Source of the DNA: Crocodylus rhombifer
Taxonomy: Eukaryota > Chordata > Crocodylia > Crocodylidae
DNA length: 64,000 nt
Assembly: GCA_038503035.1 (NCBI GenBank)
Contig: JAVSML010001156.1
Location: 300,315 to 364,314, forward strand
Direction of reading: 5' to 3'
Below, in pieces: positions 12,560 to 23,055 of the stretch. Made by a program: the position numbers and the translations under genes. The notes below the pieces were generated by a model. It was not told where the DNA came from. It saw only the letters and a program-made list of their open reading frames with translations, and did no database searches. How positions within the stretch are numbered: the stretch's first letter is position 1; each line of letters begins with the position of its first letter.

Positions 12560-13000
12560 ACCTGCTTACAGCCTATAGGAGCATAGTACATTGCCAAAGA
12601 GGAGGAAGGCTGGTGCCTCCTGTTTCATCCCAGGCACTTTTTGGCATGATATCCTTTCTGCCTCGGGTGATAAGATAGAGCTTACTGCCTTGACAGTAGC
12701 TGAGGCTGATGTAGCTTGAAGTATGCAGGAGGAACTTAAATGTCTAGACACCACATGGTAGCTTCAGAGTCCTTCAGTGAGTGCAGTGTCATCTGTCTGC
12801 TTGTTGAACAGGTCCGAGTCCTCAAAGGACTACTTATCAATTGGGGATGCATTTTTCAGACCCTAATTGATCGAATCATGATGCTTGTTGCATGATCACT
12901 ATGCTGGCCACAAATCTGGCTAGTGTCAAAAGCATCCATTGTCATTATCATGGCCACCAGTTGACCTTCTTTGATTATGTTCTCAAGGTTCTCTGTACTG
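12560..13000 (-). pseudogene. Gag-like remnant of the DIRS-like element
   Basis: On the minus strand, MDAFDT (about 12.94 kb) and, some 60 codons later, LHSLKDSEAT (about 12.76 kb) match the MDAxDT...LHSLKDSxATLxSLG pattern I associate with the region just before RT in vertebrate DIRS elements. The segment between is frame-shifted and contains stops. Identification rests on position and on these two short motifs. Confidence 0.5.
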
Positions 13001-13799
13001 TCATGAAAGGTTTAGCAAGAAGATTATTACTTTTTCCTATGTTGGAAAATGTATAAATGACATAGCTGTTCACTGCAGGTAGCTGTAATGAAGACAAAGA
13101 ACATGATTTCCTCCTTACACATCCTCATGGAGAGGGATAAGGATTCCCAGAGCTTCTGCTTGAAATCTAACATTCATATCTGCCAACTGAAAAATGTTGT
13201 TCCTGACAATCAGTCTTTAATGCACAGCAGTGAAAACAGGAGTTCAGAAGCAGATTGGAAGATTCTCTGGGACTGTAAGCAAGTCTAGCCTGAGGTAACA
13301 AGTATCAGTCAAACATTTGAGAGATTCTGCCTTACTGCCCCTCATGGTAAGAGAGAAATAAGAAACAGTTACTCTGCACTCAATGCCTTCATATAGGGGC
13401 ATGAGACAGTAGGAGCCCTGACAAACACTACTAACCAAACCATTGAGCCTTGTGCATGTGAGGAACGTGCACACCTACAGTGTGGCCTATACTGACACAC
13501 ATTTGAAAAAGAATCAAAACACTTCATGAATTTGTACTTGACAGACATTATTTGCTGGTCACTATTTATTATTCATTATACACTGGTTAGCCATTAATTA
13601 TTCACTGTTCTCCTCTTAAAAGTTTTAGTTGTCTATTCAAGGAAGAGAAGCAATCCCATTTAAGCAGTCTTATGTCACAGATAACAAATAGCAGATAGCA
13701 ATTCCTCATCTGAATGGAAAGCAGTTTGCAATCCATCATCTGAAAATTCTGCGCTTCAATGTGAACCTCAACAACCATACCACTTTAATATCTTTTTTA

Positions 13800-13978
13800 T
13801 CTGGAGATCTCAAAACACTCCCCAGTGATAGATGAGTCCTACTATGCCAATAGTGTAGACCAGGAAAATGCAGTACAGCAAGATTAAGCAACACAAGTCA
13901 GTGAGATTCAGGAACAGAACCTAAGGCTTCCTGATGCCTATCCACTTAGTCTACTAAACCAAAACTGCCCCACTTTCA
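13800..13978 (-). repeat. MIR-like SINE fragment (minus)
   Basis: The plus strand reads like the complement of a MIR core: ggaaaatgcagtacagcaag attaag caac, then cagtgagattcagga..agaacctaaggcttcctgatgcc. This follows the order of the usual MIR text (gaaactgaggc...gttaagtgacttgcccaagg...gaacccaggtctcctgactcc). It is heavily diverged, as expected of an ancient amniote SINE. Confidence 0.55.
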
Positions 13979-16439
13979 CAACACCATACTTTGATATTAT
14001 AAGAGAAATACAGAACTTGCTATCAATTCCCTAAAGGCCAGGCAAAGAAAGATGCTGAGTAGCAAAGGAGAATTAATGCCTTTGCTGAAAACACAGATTC
14101 TTGTAATAATAGCAACGGGAAAAAATAATACATTTTCTAATATAAGTGTTTTTTTCAAAATTTGATATAGTGTTTTAAATCTGCTCTCATACTGCTCTCC
14201 CATGGATACAGAGGAGCATTTCTGAGAGATATCAAATATTGACTTTTCACAGTAGATCAGCCTGACATGAATTAGCAGAGATAGGTCTATAATTTGGATG
14301 CTCTGGAAAAAAAATCACATCTTAAAATAACCCGAAAATATGCCTCTCTGGCTGGTCTGTGCCAGCAATTTTTATTCTGATTACTCACCATGGTACTTTA
14401 GCTCTGCTAGTGGCAGCAATATGAGGAGCCTGTCTGTAAACCATTTAACTGCTCACAGCTGGTGGCCATATTGTACCAGTACTCCTACTATGAATGAAAT
14501 TTGTGGGTGTAGCATCCAGGATACCTCAGTGCCCTGGACCAAAGTAGAGAATAGTTGTAAGAAATACACTTACATTATAAAGCTTTGTGTTTCTTGTTAT
14601 ATTACAATCCATTTCCAGGAACTTTTTGTTTTAAAGTAGATAGAGTGCAGGTTTGGCATAACCACTACTCTGAAAGAGCCCACATAATACCTGTTAGTTC
14701 CAGCTGCTAGAATACTTCCTTGGACCAAATGAAGGAATAAGTTAGAATGGATTTAAGATAGCTCTAGTTAATACCTAGGGTTGGATGAAACTTCTAACTG
14801 GCCACTGAAAAGAGAAATTTCAAAATTAGCATAAAGTCAACTTGGCCTCTCCATCTCAGACACTACCCAGCACAGCTCATTCTGAGCTGAGAACCAAAGA
14901 CAGAAACTTTAATATAGGGTTACTGTTTGTGAGAGACAATCCTCAGAGGTTTGGCAATTAGTTCAACTTCAGTAATCACCTCTAAGTTCAGCTGCTTATC
15001 TGAATAATCCAAAGCAAACAGCTGTTGATGTTCTATCGTTACACAAAATTAAATTAAATTTATTTTTTAAAAGTGATTAAAAATAATCTCAGTATGCTGA
15101 CTCTTGGGTCCAATTCTGCATTCCTTAGTCTGTCCAAATTCCCATTTAAGTTAATAGGAGGCTCACCTTAGTAGACAGGGCAAGAGCTTACATTTTTCAA
15201 CTGATCACACAATGAAATAGTTTAAAATCTATGTTGGCTTAATTGTCTTGTACCCAGAGTGTGATAGGCACTTTATTGGTATGCATAACCTATAAGATAG
15301 TACATTGAGAAGGGGAAGGAGAGATACAAAACAAATTAAAAAACTTAAAACCAGATTCCAAGTTTTTTTATATGGCCATAAATTCATTTAGGCTCAGATT
15401 AAACTCAGTCCAGGTTTAACAAGAGGTTTGTAAGACCTGGCCTAAATTTTGGTTTAGTAAAAAAGTCTGAAGCCAACCAAATTTCATCTCATTTCAAGGT
15501 TCATTAAAAAAAGGAAAAAAAGGAGTCAGACAAGATATGTGTATAGCTCCATGTAGTTCTCAAATTATAATCATAATGAAAGCCATGGACTAATGCCACA
15601 GAGAGCATGTACCCTGGTGCTGAAAAGCACAGTTGGGTTAAGCACATTCATTTTTTCATGGGTTTGATGCTGCTTTGTCTAGTAGGTATATACATGTATC
15701 AATTGCAGTAAAATGTGTTCTTGGTCTTTATCAAGTACAATATGTATGTGACCTTCTAAATAACTGGGAAACAAAATACTTCATCATAGACTATATCAGA
15801 ACATGTAGCCAGACTCCACAGATTTTCCCACAAATATTGTCTGCCCTGAAGCCTAGTTCCAAAAAATGAAGGGATGATAAAGTATTTGCACTATAGTAAG
15901 ATAAATGTACAACAGCTGGAATGTGAGAACTGGCACCAGAGGGCTTTTGCCAGCAGGCCAAGGAAAAGTGTATGAAGCAAGTAGGAATGAAATTACATGC
16001 CTTGTCTGTCCACACTGTGTAAGAACCTGAAGCCAACAAACCCAGAGTGATAGAGCAGTAATTCATCATTGCAAGAGAGGCAATTTACAAAGAGCACTAG
16101 AAACTGTGAAAGATATGTAGCACATTGATTTAATTCTCTAAATATTATTTTATTAGTAAGGACAAAACAAGTGAAATTTAATTGTATACTCCTCAAAAAT
16201 CATTAAACATTAGTGCTGCCTCCACCCTTACTGATTGCTGATTTTTATCACCAAAATAAAATGCTTTCAGCTGAAAGGCTAATTAACGGAGTCCAGGTTT
16301 TCTGTCTGTTCAGATCACAGGAAAAGTCAAGTGAAGCACTGCTACAAATACTCACAAGGATTACTGCTCTGCACTGTCTGATATAGAATAAAAGAACACT
16401 TGTACTTTCTTGTCTGAAAGCTTTGTTTTTGCCTCTCTG

Positions 16440-16441
<2 letters not shown>
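13979..16441. other. Unique AT-rich sequence, mostly featureless
   Basis: No gene supported. A short stretch at about 15110-15175 (gtccaattctgcattcc ... ttaagttaataggagg) resembles the old palindromic repeat also seen near 18.04 and 29.05 kb. The remaining frames are 60-100 codons and lack domains. Confidence 0.45.

Positions 16442-16480
<39 letters not shown>
16442..16480 (+). repeat. (AC)n microsatellite
   Basis: Nineteen and a half uninterrupted AC units. They create meaningless Val-Cys repeats in minus-strand frames. Confidence 0.98.
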
Positions 16481-16482
<2 letters not shown>

Positions 16483-16748
16483 CATGTGATCTAGCTAAAA
16501 AAAATGATAAAATCATACATAGGCACTCAAATTCTCCTTGGAAGAATTTAGGTGGAAGTTTTCGATGCCTGGAAAAATGATATAGGGCATGCACTCCTCT
16601 GAGTCCTTTCAGACAGAATGAATTTGTTCTTCCTAGTACAGTGGCATATTATGGACATGGGAGAATTTTTTATCTGCTATTTGGTCTCTTGGTGTACTTT
16701 CCTCTTTACATTAGCCGGAGCTCCATGAAAATTCTACTATACAGAGAG

Positions 16749-17089
16749 GATGTCTACACATGCACATTTACTGCGCAGTAACCAAAATTACTGAGGAGTA
16801 CAGGCAAGCATCTACACATGCACGTCTGTACTGCACAGTAAATATGGTAATTTATACTGACTTGAGCATAAATTTGATACCTGCATTATGCAGGTATCAG
16901 ATTTATGCCCAATTAATTACTGCACAATAATGCACATGAGACACCTTACACACAGTAACACTGTGTGTGTGGACTGACTTTGGACTAACTTTAGTCCCTG
17001 CATGTTTAGGTGCTGGCCTATTCCTATACTGGGCAGTAAATTACTGTGCAGTAAATTTAAGCTGGCGTAAATGCACATGTAGAGACGCC
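16749..17089. mobile_element. Short inverted-repeat DNA transposon with GAG duplication, family M5
   Basis: Starts GATGTCTACACATGCACATTT and ends TAAATGCACATGTAGAGACGCC, imperfect inverted copies. Flanked by GAG on both sides (16746-16748 and 17090-17092). The interior carries repeated ttactg(c/t)gcagtaa boxes in both orientations and a near-perfect hairpin at 16866-16908. A second internal start-like sequence (catctacacatgcac at about 16810) suggests a duplicated terminus. There is no ORF. Confidence 0.75.
16866..16908. repeat. 20-bp-arm hairpin with 3-base loop
   Basis: The left arm GCATAAATTTGATACCTGCA and the right arm 16889-16908 are complementary at 19 of 20 positions, with loop TTA. 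The single mismatch lies at the ninth base. It sits in the middle of the M5 transposon. Confidence 0.9.
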
Positions 17090-17443
17090 GAGAAATCTGG
17101 AGACTGAAATAAAGAAAACAATCATATAAACCAAGTTAAAGTGGAAAGGAAGAGAGAGTATAATATTTTCTGACTGGGAAGTTTTCAAACAGTTACAGGG
17201 TCAAAATGAAGTCAAAAGGAATGTTATCATATACTTTACAGATCCAGAGTTTTACCTATGTAGACTGATTCCACATAGTTGAAGTCAGTGGCAGTTTTAT
17301 CACAGGCTTCAGTGGGTCCAAAATCAACCCCCTTTAGAACAGATAGTTTGGGTGGATTTCTCCAGCTTTTCTCCACCATCATTAATACATAATTCATTGA
17401 ACCAGATACCATGGAAAATATCTATTTCTATAATTTCCTAAAA

Positions 17444-17720
17444 CAGTGGAGGCCAACATGTGGCATGTGTACCACAGGTGGCACGTGTACAACAGGTGGC
17501 ACAGGAGCATCTGTCTTTGGCACATAGCAGTTAATAGAGGGAGCAGGGAGTACAGTGGTGGAAAGGACAGGGAGCAGAAAGCAGAGCAGCAAGTCAGACA
17601 GGGAGCACAGGGCTGGGAGTAGAAAGCAGAGCAGTAGACTGAGCAGGAGAAAAAGGTCAGAGTAGCATATTGGGAGTGTGCAGTTAATTTGTGGCATGTC
17701 TGCCAAAAAGGTCTGCCGTA
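17444..17720 (+). mobile_element. hAT-like fragment
   Basis: Begins CAGTGGAGGCCAACATGTGGCA, a hAT-type start, followed by three near-copies of caggtggcac(g/a). The right side (ttgtggcatgtctgccaaaaaggtctgcc) resembles the complement of the start, but the last bases are lost and no 8-bp duplication was found. The 125-codon minus-strand frame over it is not a gene. Confidence 0.5.
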
Positions 17721-18034
17721 GAACTAGGGTCATCAATATTAGAGCGGCTCTAAGGTACATGCACAAACGTAGCCTTTTCTTCTTGGTAGAATAGTACATA
17801 TACATATCAAACTCAATTGTTCACTGCCACTGTAAATATATATTCTGTATAAAAAATCTGAAGACTACAATTGTTATTCTATTATTTTAACAGATATTTG
17901 GTTTTACTCTAGCATCTGAGTTTTACTAGGTTGTTTTTAGACTATAGAATATTTTTTAACAAACAAACAAAAAAAAGTAAAATGGCATAAAGTGACACGT
18001 TGCACCACTTTCATATTAGTGCCTGGATGCTTCA

Positions 18035-18185
18035 CATGACTAAGGCCTGACTCTGTATGTGCTTGACCTTTCGCGCTGTGCGTGTTACCACTGAAATCAC
18101 TGGGACTGCTAAATGAGCGACATGAAGAATGTGCACATATTTTGGCAGGACTGGAGACTTAAGGGATCAGCTCCTCCGCTGGATT
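18035..18185. repeat. Old palindromic interspersed repeat
   Basis: The text aaggcctgactctg ... gttaccactgaaatcactgggactgctaaatgag ... gcaggactgg has the layout of a common reptile repeat in which gggcctgatcctgca ends face each other around a caatgggactactca core. A second scrap lies at about 29045-29145. The family name is not known to me. Confidence 0.4.
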
Positions 18186-18828
18186 CAGTTCAGTGGAACT
18201 TTCCTAATATTATACCAGCAGAAGATGTGGCCCATTTTTTTCCTAACTGTATTTTTCAAAATTCTCTTTGATTAATATATCAGCTTCATGGAGAAAATGT
18301 TTGCATCCTACTAGCATATTTTGAAACTCAGAACTGATATATAGCCATGACATATAATCGTGGTCATTTCTGAGGTTTTAAGACAATGCTGTTCACCACA
18401 GAACCCAAGCTCTGCATTAATGTGAGGAAACACACAGAAACACAACAAAATGTATTTCTTGCCAGATCTTTTCATACTGTGTAAAGTACAGAAATATTTT
18501 CCTATATGAAAATAGTGTAGTTTAATTGTTTGGATCTTATCCATTTTGTTTCTTTTTGTATTAGAATAACCTTTCTTCCCCCTTTGATGGGGTAGAGAAT
18601 TTATGGAGTAGAGAATTATATAAAAACAATGACAATAGTTCCATTGTTATTTGATAATGCCAGAAACTTCTTCATTTGCTGTACTAATGTTTCAGTTTCC
18701 AGGCATTATCAGATGTCTATTCTTGGTTGCCAGATGTTATTAATTCAATAATTGTCATTTCAGCCATTTATGCTTTTGTACAGTACATGCCCATACAAAA
18801 AACAATTAAGGAATTTATTTTCAAAAAT

Positions 18829-18870
18829 CTTGTTGGTCTAATAAAAGATACCATCTCTACTACAAGTCCT
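18829..18870 (+). repeat. Tail fragment shared with the foldback at 39.8 kb
   Basis: cttgttggtctaataaaaga followed by taccatctctac is closely similar to both arms of the inverted repeat at 39784-39955 (attggaccaactgc / ggtccaataacagatatcacc). This is an interspersed repeat whose tail reads ttggtctaataaaagatatcacc. The superfamily is not assigned. Confidence 0.5.
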
Positions 18871-19161
18871 GATTGCCATAGAAAAAACATAACTTCAAAT
18901 AATGAGCCAGTAGCTTTTTTATATAAATGAGGTACAGTACATTCCCTCAAACAAATGAACTCATTCAGATTGGCTCAGTAACTTCCTAGGTCTACTTGGG
19001 AGAAAAACAAACTGCACAAACTCAATGACTATTGTGTTGTTTTCATTATCTAGGAAAACCCAGGTTGTATTTCATTGTCCACAGCATCATACAAAGAAAA
19101 ATGGAAATAAATTAGAATTCTATAATAAAAGGACTTGCATTTGCCCTTAAGACTATACACT

Positions 19162-19262
19162 GAGTGCATTTACACATGCGCCCAACTGCACAGTTGTTAT
19201 TGCTGTCATTTAGTACTTGTTTAGCAAGTATTAAACAACTGTGCAGTAACTGTCATTATGGA
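19162..19262 (+). mobile_element. Left end of a short DNA transposon, family M2
   Basis: Begins GAGTGCATTTACACATGCG, a variant of GGGTGCATCTACACATG. It contains 14-bp inverted arms ACTGCACAGTTGTT (19185-19198) and AACAACTGTGCAGT (19234-19247) around atttagtacttg...caagtatta, the core also seen at 51427-51704, 54920-55125 and 56479-56707. The right end is not recognisable, so the copy is truncated or diverged. The GC-rich stretch that follows, up to the LTR, is unassigned. Confidence 0.65.
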
Positions 19263-19462
19263 GCAGTCCCAAGGGCACATGGGTCATTTCCAACCCTACT
19301 GTGGAGGGTCTGCAACCACTCGCAGACACCACCGATGGCAGTGGTCAGCGGTGATTGGGGACTGCCCGAAGATGCCACCAGTGGTGTTGGGGGTGGGGAG
19401 GGGTGGTGAGCAGCGACTGCCCACAGCACCACCAGCAGTGTCAGCAGTGCCTTTTTGCAGGG

Positions 19463-20676
19463 TGTCACAAGGCACTTCTGTGTCCCGCTCCTAGTGAGAC
19501 TCGAACTTGAGGGAGGAGGTGTGTCGCAGGGCATTGAAGTGCCCTGCTCCTAGAAAGAGTTACAGGTGCCAGTTGCCGGGGCAACCACAGTTTGGTCAGC
19601 TGACCAGAAGGGGGCAGGGCCTGGCCTATATAAACAAGCCAGGCTGAGGTCAGAGTCAGTTCCCCTCTGGCAGCTGAGGAAGTCAGAGTGCTGTTGAGGC
19701 AGGCAGAGAAGAGAAGCCTAATGGCCAGAACAGCTTCCATGCAAGGAGATTGGGTGGAGGAAGCCCTGGTAGGGGTTTAGGGAGGATAAACAGCCTGATG
19801 GTTTAGAGTTCGTGTTTTAGCCAGGAGGCTTATCTTTGAGTTGCAGCCAATTGGCTTACGTTATTGCTTTTGGTTGTTACATCGGAGGACCGGGAAAGGC
19901 TATAAGGGGTTGGAGGAGGCCTCAGTGGGGCTCCACAGTGGTGTGGAGACCCCGGTGCCAGAGAGGGCACAGCATTAAGGGGGCATTGACCCCTGCAAAG
20001 GCATAGTGGATTGGGGCCAGGTAAGGCCGAGACCGCCTGAGCCCACAGGAGTTGGAGATCCACGGTGGGGATTTAGGGGCCAGGCACAGCTACGGCCACC
20101 TGAGCCCCAAGCGCGGAGATAGGCCCCAGTGTGGGCGGAGCCCAGGGAGGGTGAGCGAGAGAGAAGCCCCAGGGAGGGCGAGCGCGGGGGAGGCCCCAGT
20201 GCAGGCAGCAGCCGCGGGGAAGCCAGGGAGTGCCCATGAGGGCGCATGAGTGAGGAGCCCCAGGGAGGGTGCATGAGCGAGAAGGGCCCAATGTGGGCTC
20301 GGCCTAGAGAGGCCTGGGAGCGTCTGTGGGGAGCGTAGGCGACTGTAAGGAAAGAGAGGACAGAGAGAGTCCACGAGGGCAGACAACAGTAATTGACTAG
20401 ACAACGTCCGGGACATCTGAGAGGTTTGGGGCATGGTATTAGGGGTGGTAGGAGCCACACGCAGCCCCTAAGGTTGGAGTGCACCAGAGCAATTAGACAC
20501 AACATTGGCCAAATACGTCAGGGGTACCGTGCCAAGGAGGATAAAAGGCAGCCTCCCTTAATACTCTTATCATCAAAGACATGGCGGGTGAGAACGAGGG
20601 TGCATGGACACTAACTTGGCATGGTAGGGGGCGCCAGGGGAGATCACGGCCGCTTCTGGGACCCCACCCCGGGACA
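19463..20676 (+). mobile_element. Solo LTR, about 1.21 kb, with long GC-rich region after the TATA box
   Basis: Starts TGTCACAAGGCA and ends CCCCGGGACA, with flanking CAGGG and TAGGG (4/5). It aligns along its length with the LTR at 21790-23050: shared blocks include agctgacca..agggggcagggcctggcc, cagttcccctctgg, ggaggaccggg and, near the end, atcaaagacatggcggg. A TATA box (ctatataaac, about 19625) follows a short U3-like part, leaving roughly 1 kb of CpG-rich repetitive sequence after it. The first 60 bases are tandemly duplicated (19463 and 19522 both start ggTGTC..CA). There is no internal region, so the long ORFs over it are artefacts. Confidence 0.7.
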
Positions 20677-20698
20677 TAGGGGATGCACTGCCAAGCTC

Positions 20699-20730
20699 AG
20701 GGGGTGCACATGTACCCGTGTGCACCCCCT
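20699..20730. repeat. 12-bp-arm hairpin
   Basis: AGGGGGTGCACA (20699-20710) and TGTGCACCCCCT (20719-20730) are exact complements with an 8-base loop. It lies just outside the right end of the LTR. No terminator function is implied in a vertebrate context. Confidence 0.85.
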
Positions 20731-21059
20731 ACACGTCACCAATGTCTGAGCCATGATAAGTATTCCTCCATGATTCCCCTCTAATTCAATTTCTGATACA
20801 AGGCATAGCCATAAAATAATAATGACTGTGCCTTGCGTGCTTGCAGACACTGAGGAAAACCTCTAGACCATGCTGTGTCTCTTTGCAGAAGCCTACTAAA
20901 TTTTAGACCTCTCCCCTCAACATGGAGAAGACTAAAGTGCTCTATCAGATGAAGAGATCCAGCACAGGATGCAGTGCACAAGCATTTCCCCTTGGAAAAT
21001 GGCTTAGGTGTGTTTTTATTGATTGCAATCTCTGGAAAGACACCAAGATGATAGAGGCA
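20731..21059. other. Unique sequence, nothing recognised
   Basis: No gene or repeat end can be identified between the hairpin and the GC-rich hAT block. Confidence 0.4.
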
Positions 21060-21647
21060 GGCTGCCTGGCCCTACTTCTTGCTGCATGTGCAGCTCCTGG
21101 AACTGGCTGGAGCTGTACACTAGTGGGAGGCTGTTTCTGTGTGGGCCAAGAACCTACTGTCTGCTCCTCTTGTCACCGGTGGTAGCACCTGTGCGCCATG
21201 AGGGTGGCATACGGTGGAGTTCCCACCCCCTCCCACCCTTCCTCACACTCACTACCACATCCTTCCCACCTGAGCTCCATGCTCCCAGTGCCCTGCTGGG
21301 TGCAGGCTCCGCACTCCCACCAGCCCCAGCCCCAGCCCCAAACTCTGCACTCCTGCCCAGCTGCATCTTCCCTACCTGTTGCCTCGAGCCGGTGCTGCAG
21401 CAGGGACATGAGAAAGAACTGCTGAAGGCTGGTGAAGCCAAGCAGGTCCCCCAGCAGCTGCAGCAGTGGCAACAGCAGCCCAACCTGGAAGCTGTGCATG
21501 CTGCCCATGGCCAGGGCCCCCTTGTGCAAGAGGGTGGAAATGAAGTGAATGTGCTGGGTGGGGTACAATTAATTGGTGGATGCCCCTGAGGTGCATGAAA
21601 TCACCTGGTGGGCTGGAACTGGCCCATAGGCAATATTTTGTCTGCTG
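21060..21647 (-). mobile_element. GC-rich hAT-like element (left end unresolved)
   Basis: The right end reads ggcccataggcaatattttgtctgctg. Its complement, CAGCAGACAAAATATTGCC..GGGCC, aligns with the start of the hAT at 33759 (aggggtggtcaaaatatggccc), so this is a related element in reverse orientation. The interior is unusually GC-rich. I could not find the other terminus or an 8-bp duplication, so the left limit is approximate. The 188-aa plus frame here is compositional. Confidence 0.5.
21376..21553 (-). other. Exon-like open segment inside the GC-rich hAT block
   Basis: On the minus strand a 178-base stretch is bounded by a pyrimidine-rich acceptor-like sequence (tgtaccccacccag) and a donor-like CAG/GTAGGG. 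In one frame it is fully open and encodes 59 residues rich in Leu, including STLLHKGALAMGS and LQLLGDLLGFTSLQQFF. The protein is not recognised. It could be a host exon fragment captured by a transposon, an intact host exon, or a chance frame in GC-rich DNA. The shared reading direction and the splice-like borders are what set it apart from other ORFs here. Confidence 0.3.
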
Positions 21648-21789
21648 CTATGCTACAAGGACACATAAAAATCATACCTCAAGCAGACGTCAACATCAAG
21701 AGTTGGAAAAAGCTAGCTGCCAACTGACTACAATAGCACCACAATCTCAACCAGTGGCAACCCATTTCAAAGTAAAGCATCTTGCCCTG

Positions 21790-23050
21790 TGTAGCAGGGC
21801 ACTAGGGTGCCTGCTACTGGTAATGGTAACATGGGCTTAGCTGCCACTCAATAGGGCAGCACAGATGTGCGTTGCTAAAGCAACTGATTGTGTCAGCTGA
21901 CCACCAGGGGGCAGGGCCTGGCCTTCATAAACAGAGAAGGCTGAGGCTAGAGGCAGTTCCCCTCTGGTAGCCTAAGGAGCAAGAGCTCTGCTAGAGCGAG
22001 CAGGGCAGTGTTGTGCACCAGCGTGTGGATACAGGGTGGAGAGGACCCTGACAGGGATGAGAGAAGGTTAGCCAGGTTGGCTTAAGATTTACGTTGTAGC
22101 TGAGGGGCTTTGAGTTTTTGTTTCGGGTTGTTGTGATTATTAGACCGGAGGACCGGGTGAGGCTGTAGGGGTGGAGGAGGCCTCATCAGGAGCTCCCCAG
22201 TAAAGTGGGGGTGTTCCTGGCACCACTGAGGGTGCCGCATTGTGGGGGTGTCCCGACCCCAACCCAGTGTGGGCAGCTTCGGGAAGAGCTCGGTAGAGGC
22301 AGAAGCCCAGTGGGGCGCAGGCCCAGGAAGGCGGGTCTGAGAGTGGGGGGGGTCCTGACCCCAGCCCAGCGGGGCGATATTGGGATGGACCTCAATTGGG
22401 AACCCCAATTGGGAAGAGCCCCAGTGGGGCATAGACCCGAGAAGGCGGGTCTGGGGGCCAGGTGAGGCTGAGGCCGCCTGAGCCCCAACCTTGGGAAGCC
22501 CGCGTCAGGCGTAGAAGGCCCCAGGGCAGGCGACAGGCGCGATGAGCGCGAGCAAGGGCCCCAGTGTAAGCAGGGGAGTGCTAGAGGTGCAAACAGGGCC
22601 CCAGTGCGGGCCGGGGAGCGCGAGCATGGTCCCCAGTGCGGGCCGGGGAGCGCGAGCATGGTCCCCAGTGCAGGCCGGGGAGTGCAAGCATCTTGGAGCA
22701 GGCCCCGGGAGAAGGCGCGTATATTAGACATCGGGAAGAGCCCCAGTGGGGCACAGCCTGTGAGGGGAAAGCCCTGGAAGGGGGGCGAGCCCAGTGGAAG
22801 GCCCCCAGAGAGAAGGAATGAGTAGATCGAGTAGGCCCGAGAAGGAGCTGGCTACTTAGAACGGAATCCCGGTATAGCAAGACCAGCCCCGCGCCAAGGA
22901 GGGCAGAAAGGCAGCCTCCCATTAATAATAATAATAAGATCAAAGACATGGCGGGCAAGAGAGAGGGTGCATTCAAGACCCAGGTTGGCACGGTAGGCAA
23001 GGACACTAGGGGAGGTCACGGCACCCCTAGGGACGGACGGTCCTGCTACA
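21790..23050 (+). mobile_element. Solo LTR, 1261 bp, with perfect 5-bp duplication
   Basis: Starts TGTAGCAGG and ends CCTGCTACA, exact 9-bp inverted termini beginning TG and ending CA. The 5 bases on each side are CCCTG (21785-21789 and 23051-23055), a perfect target duplication. A TATA-like element (ttcataaac, about 21926) lies about 140 bp in, leaving an unusually long downstream part with a 32-bp minisatellite and an (ATA)n tract. It is related to the LTR at 19463-20676, but its own duplication shows an independent insertion. The superfamily (ERV or Ty3-like) cannot be set without an internal region. Confidence 0.85.
22599..22690 (+). repeat. 32-bp tandem repeat, about 3 copies
   Basis: Units starting ccccagtgcgggccgggg begin at 22599, 22631 and 22663, a period of exactly 32. 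The first two are almost identical and the third carries C-to-T-type changes. Looser copies precede them and also occur in the related LTR (20100-20290). High CpG content fits a recent, unmethylated or young array. Confidence 0.9.
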
Positions 23051-23055
23051 CCCTG

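Larger units (their letters stand above)
10260..13330 (-). mobile_element. Decayed DIRS-like tyrosine-recombinase retroelement
   Basis: Three protein remnants lie on the minus strand in DIRS order, from high to low coordinates: a gag-like segment (about 12.56-13.0 kb), reverse transcriptase/RNase H (about 11.29-12.14 kb) and a tyrosine recombinase (10.27-11.08 kb). This order, with a recombinase instead of an integrase, is diagnostic for DIRS-type elements and excludes LTR retrotransposons, LINEs and DNA transposons. The frames are broken by stops and shifts, so the copy is dead. The outer limits are estimates: I could not identify the terminal or internal complementary repeats. Confidence 0.75.
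17721..19161. other. Unique AT-rich sequence with two old repeat scraps
   Basis: No gene is supported. Two old repeat scraps (about 18035-18185 and 18829-18870) are listed separately. The remainder is featureless. Confidence 0.45.

Noticed and set aside
19975..20505. 176-codon minus ORF with Pro/Ser-rich repeats as a gene
   Set aside because: It lies wholly in a solo LTR and reads through degenerate tandem repeats (lgspl, hwg..), with no domain.
22599..22690. CRISPR-like array (32-bp regular repeats)
   Set aside because: The repeats are directly adjacent with no spacers, inside an LTR, in a vertebrate genome.
19463..23050. One retrotransposon with two LTRs and a 1.1-kb internal region
   Set aside because: The right LTR has its own perfect CCCTG duplication, the LTRs are strongly diverged, and the intervening DNA is a hAT-like block with no retroviral content.
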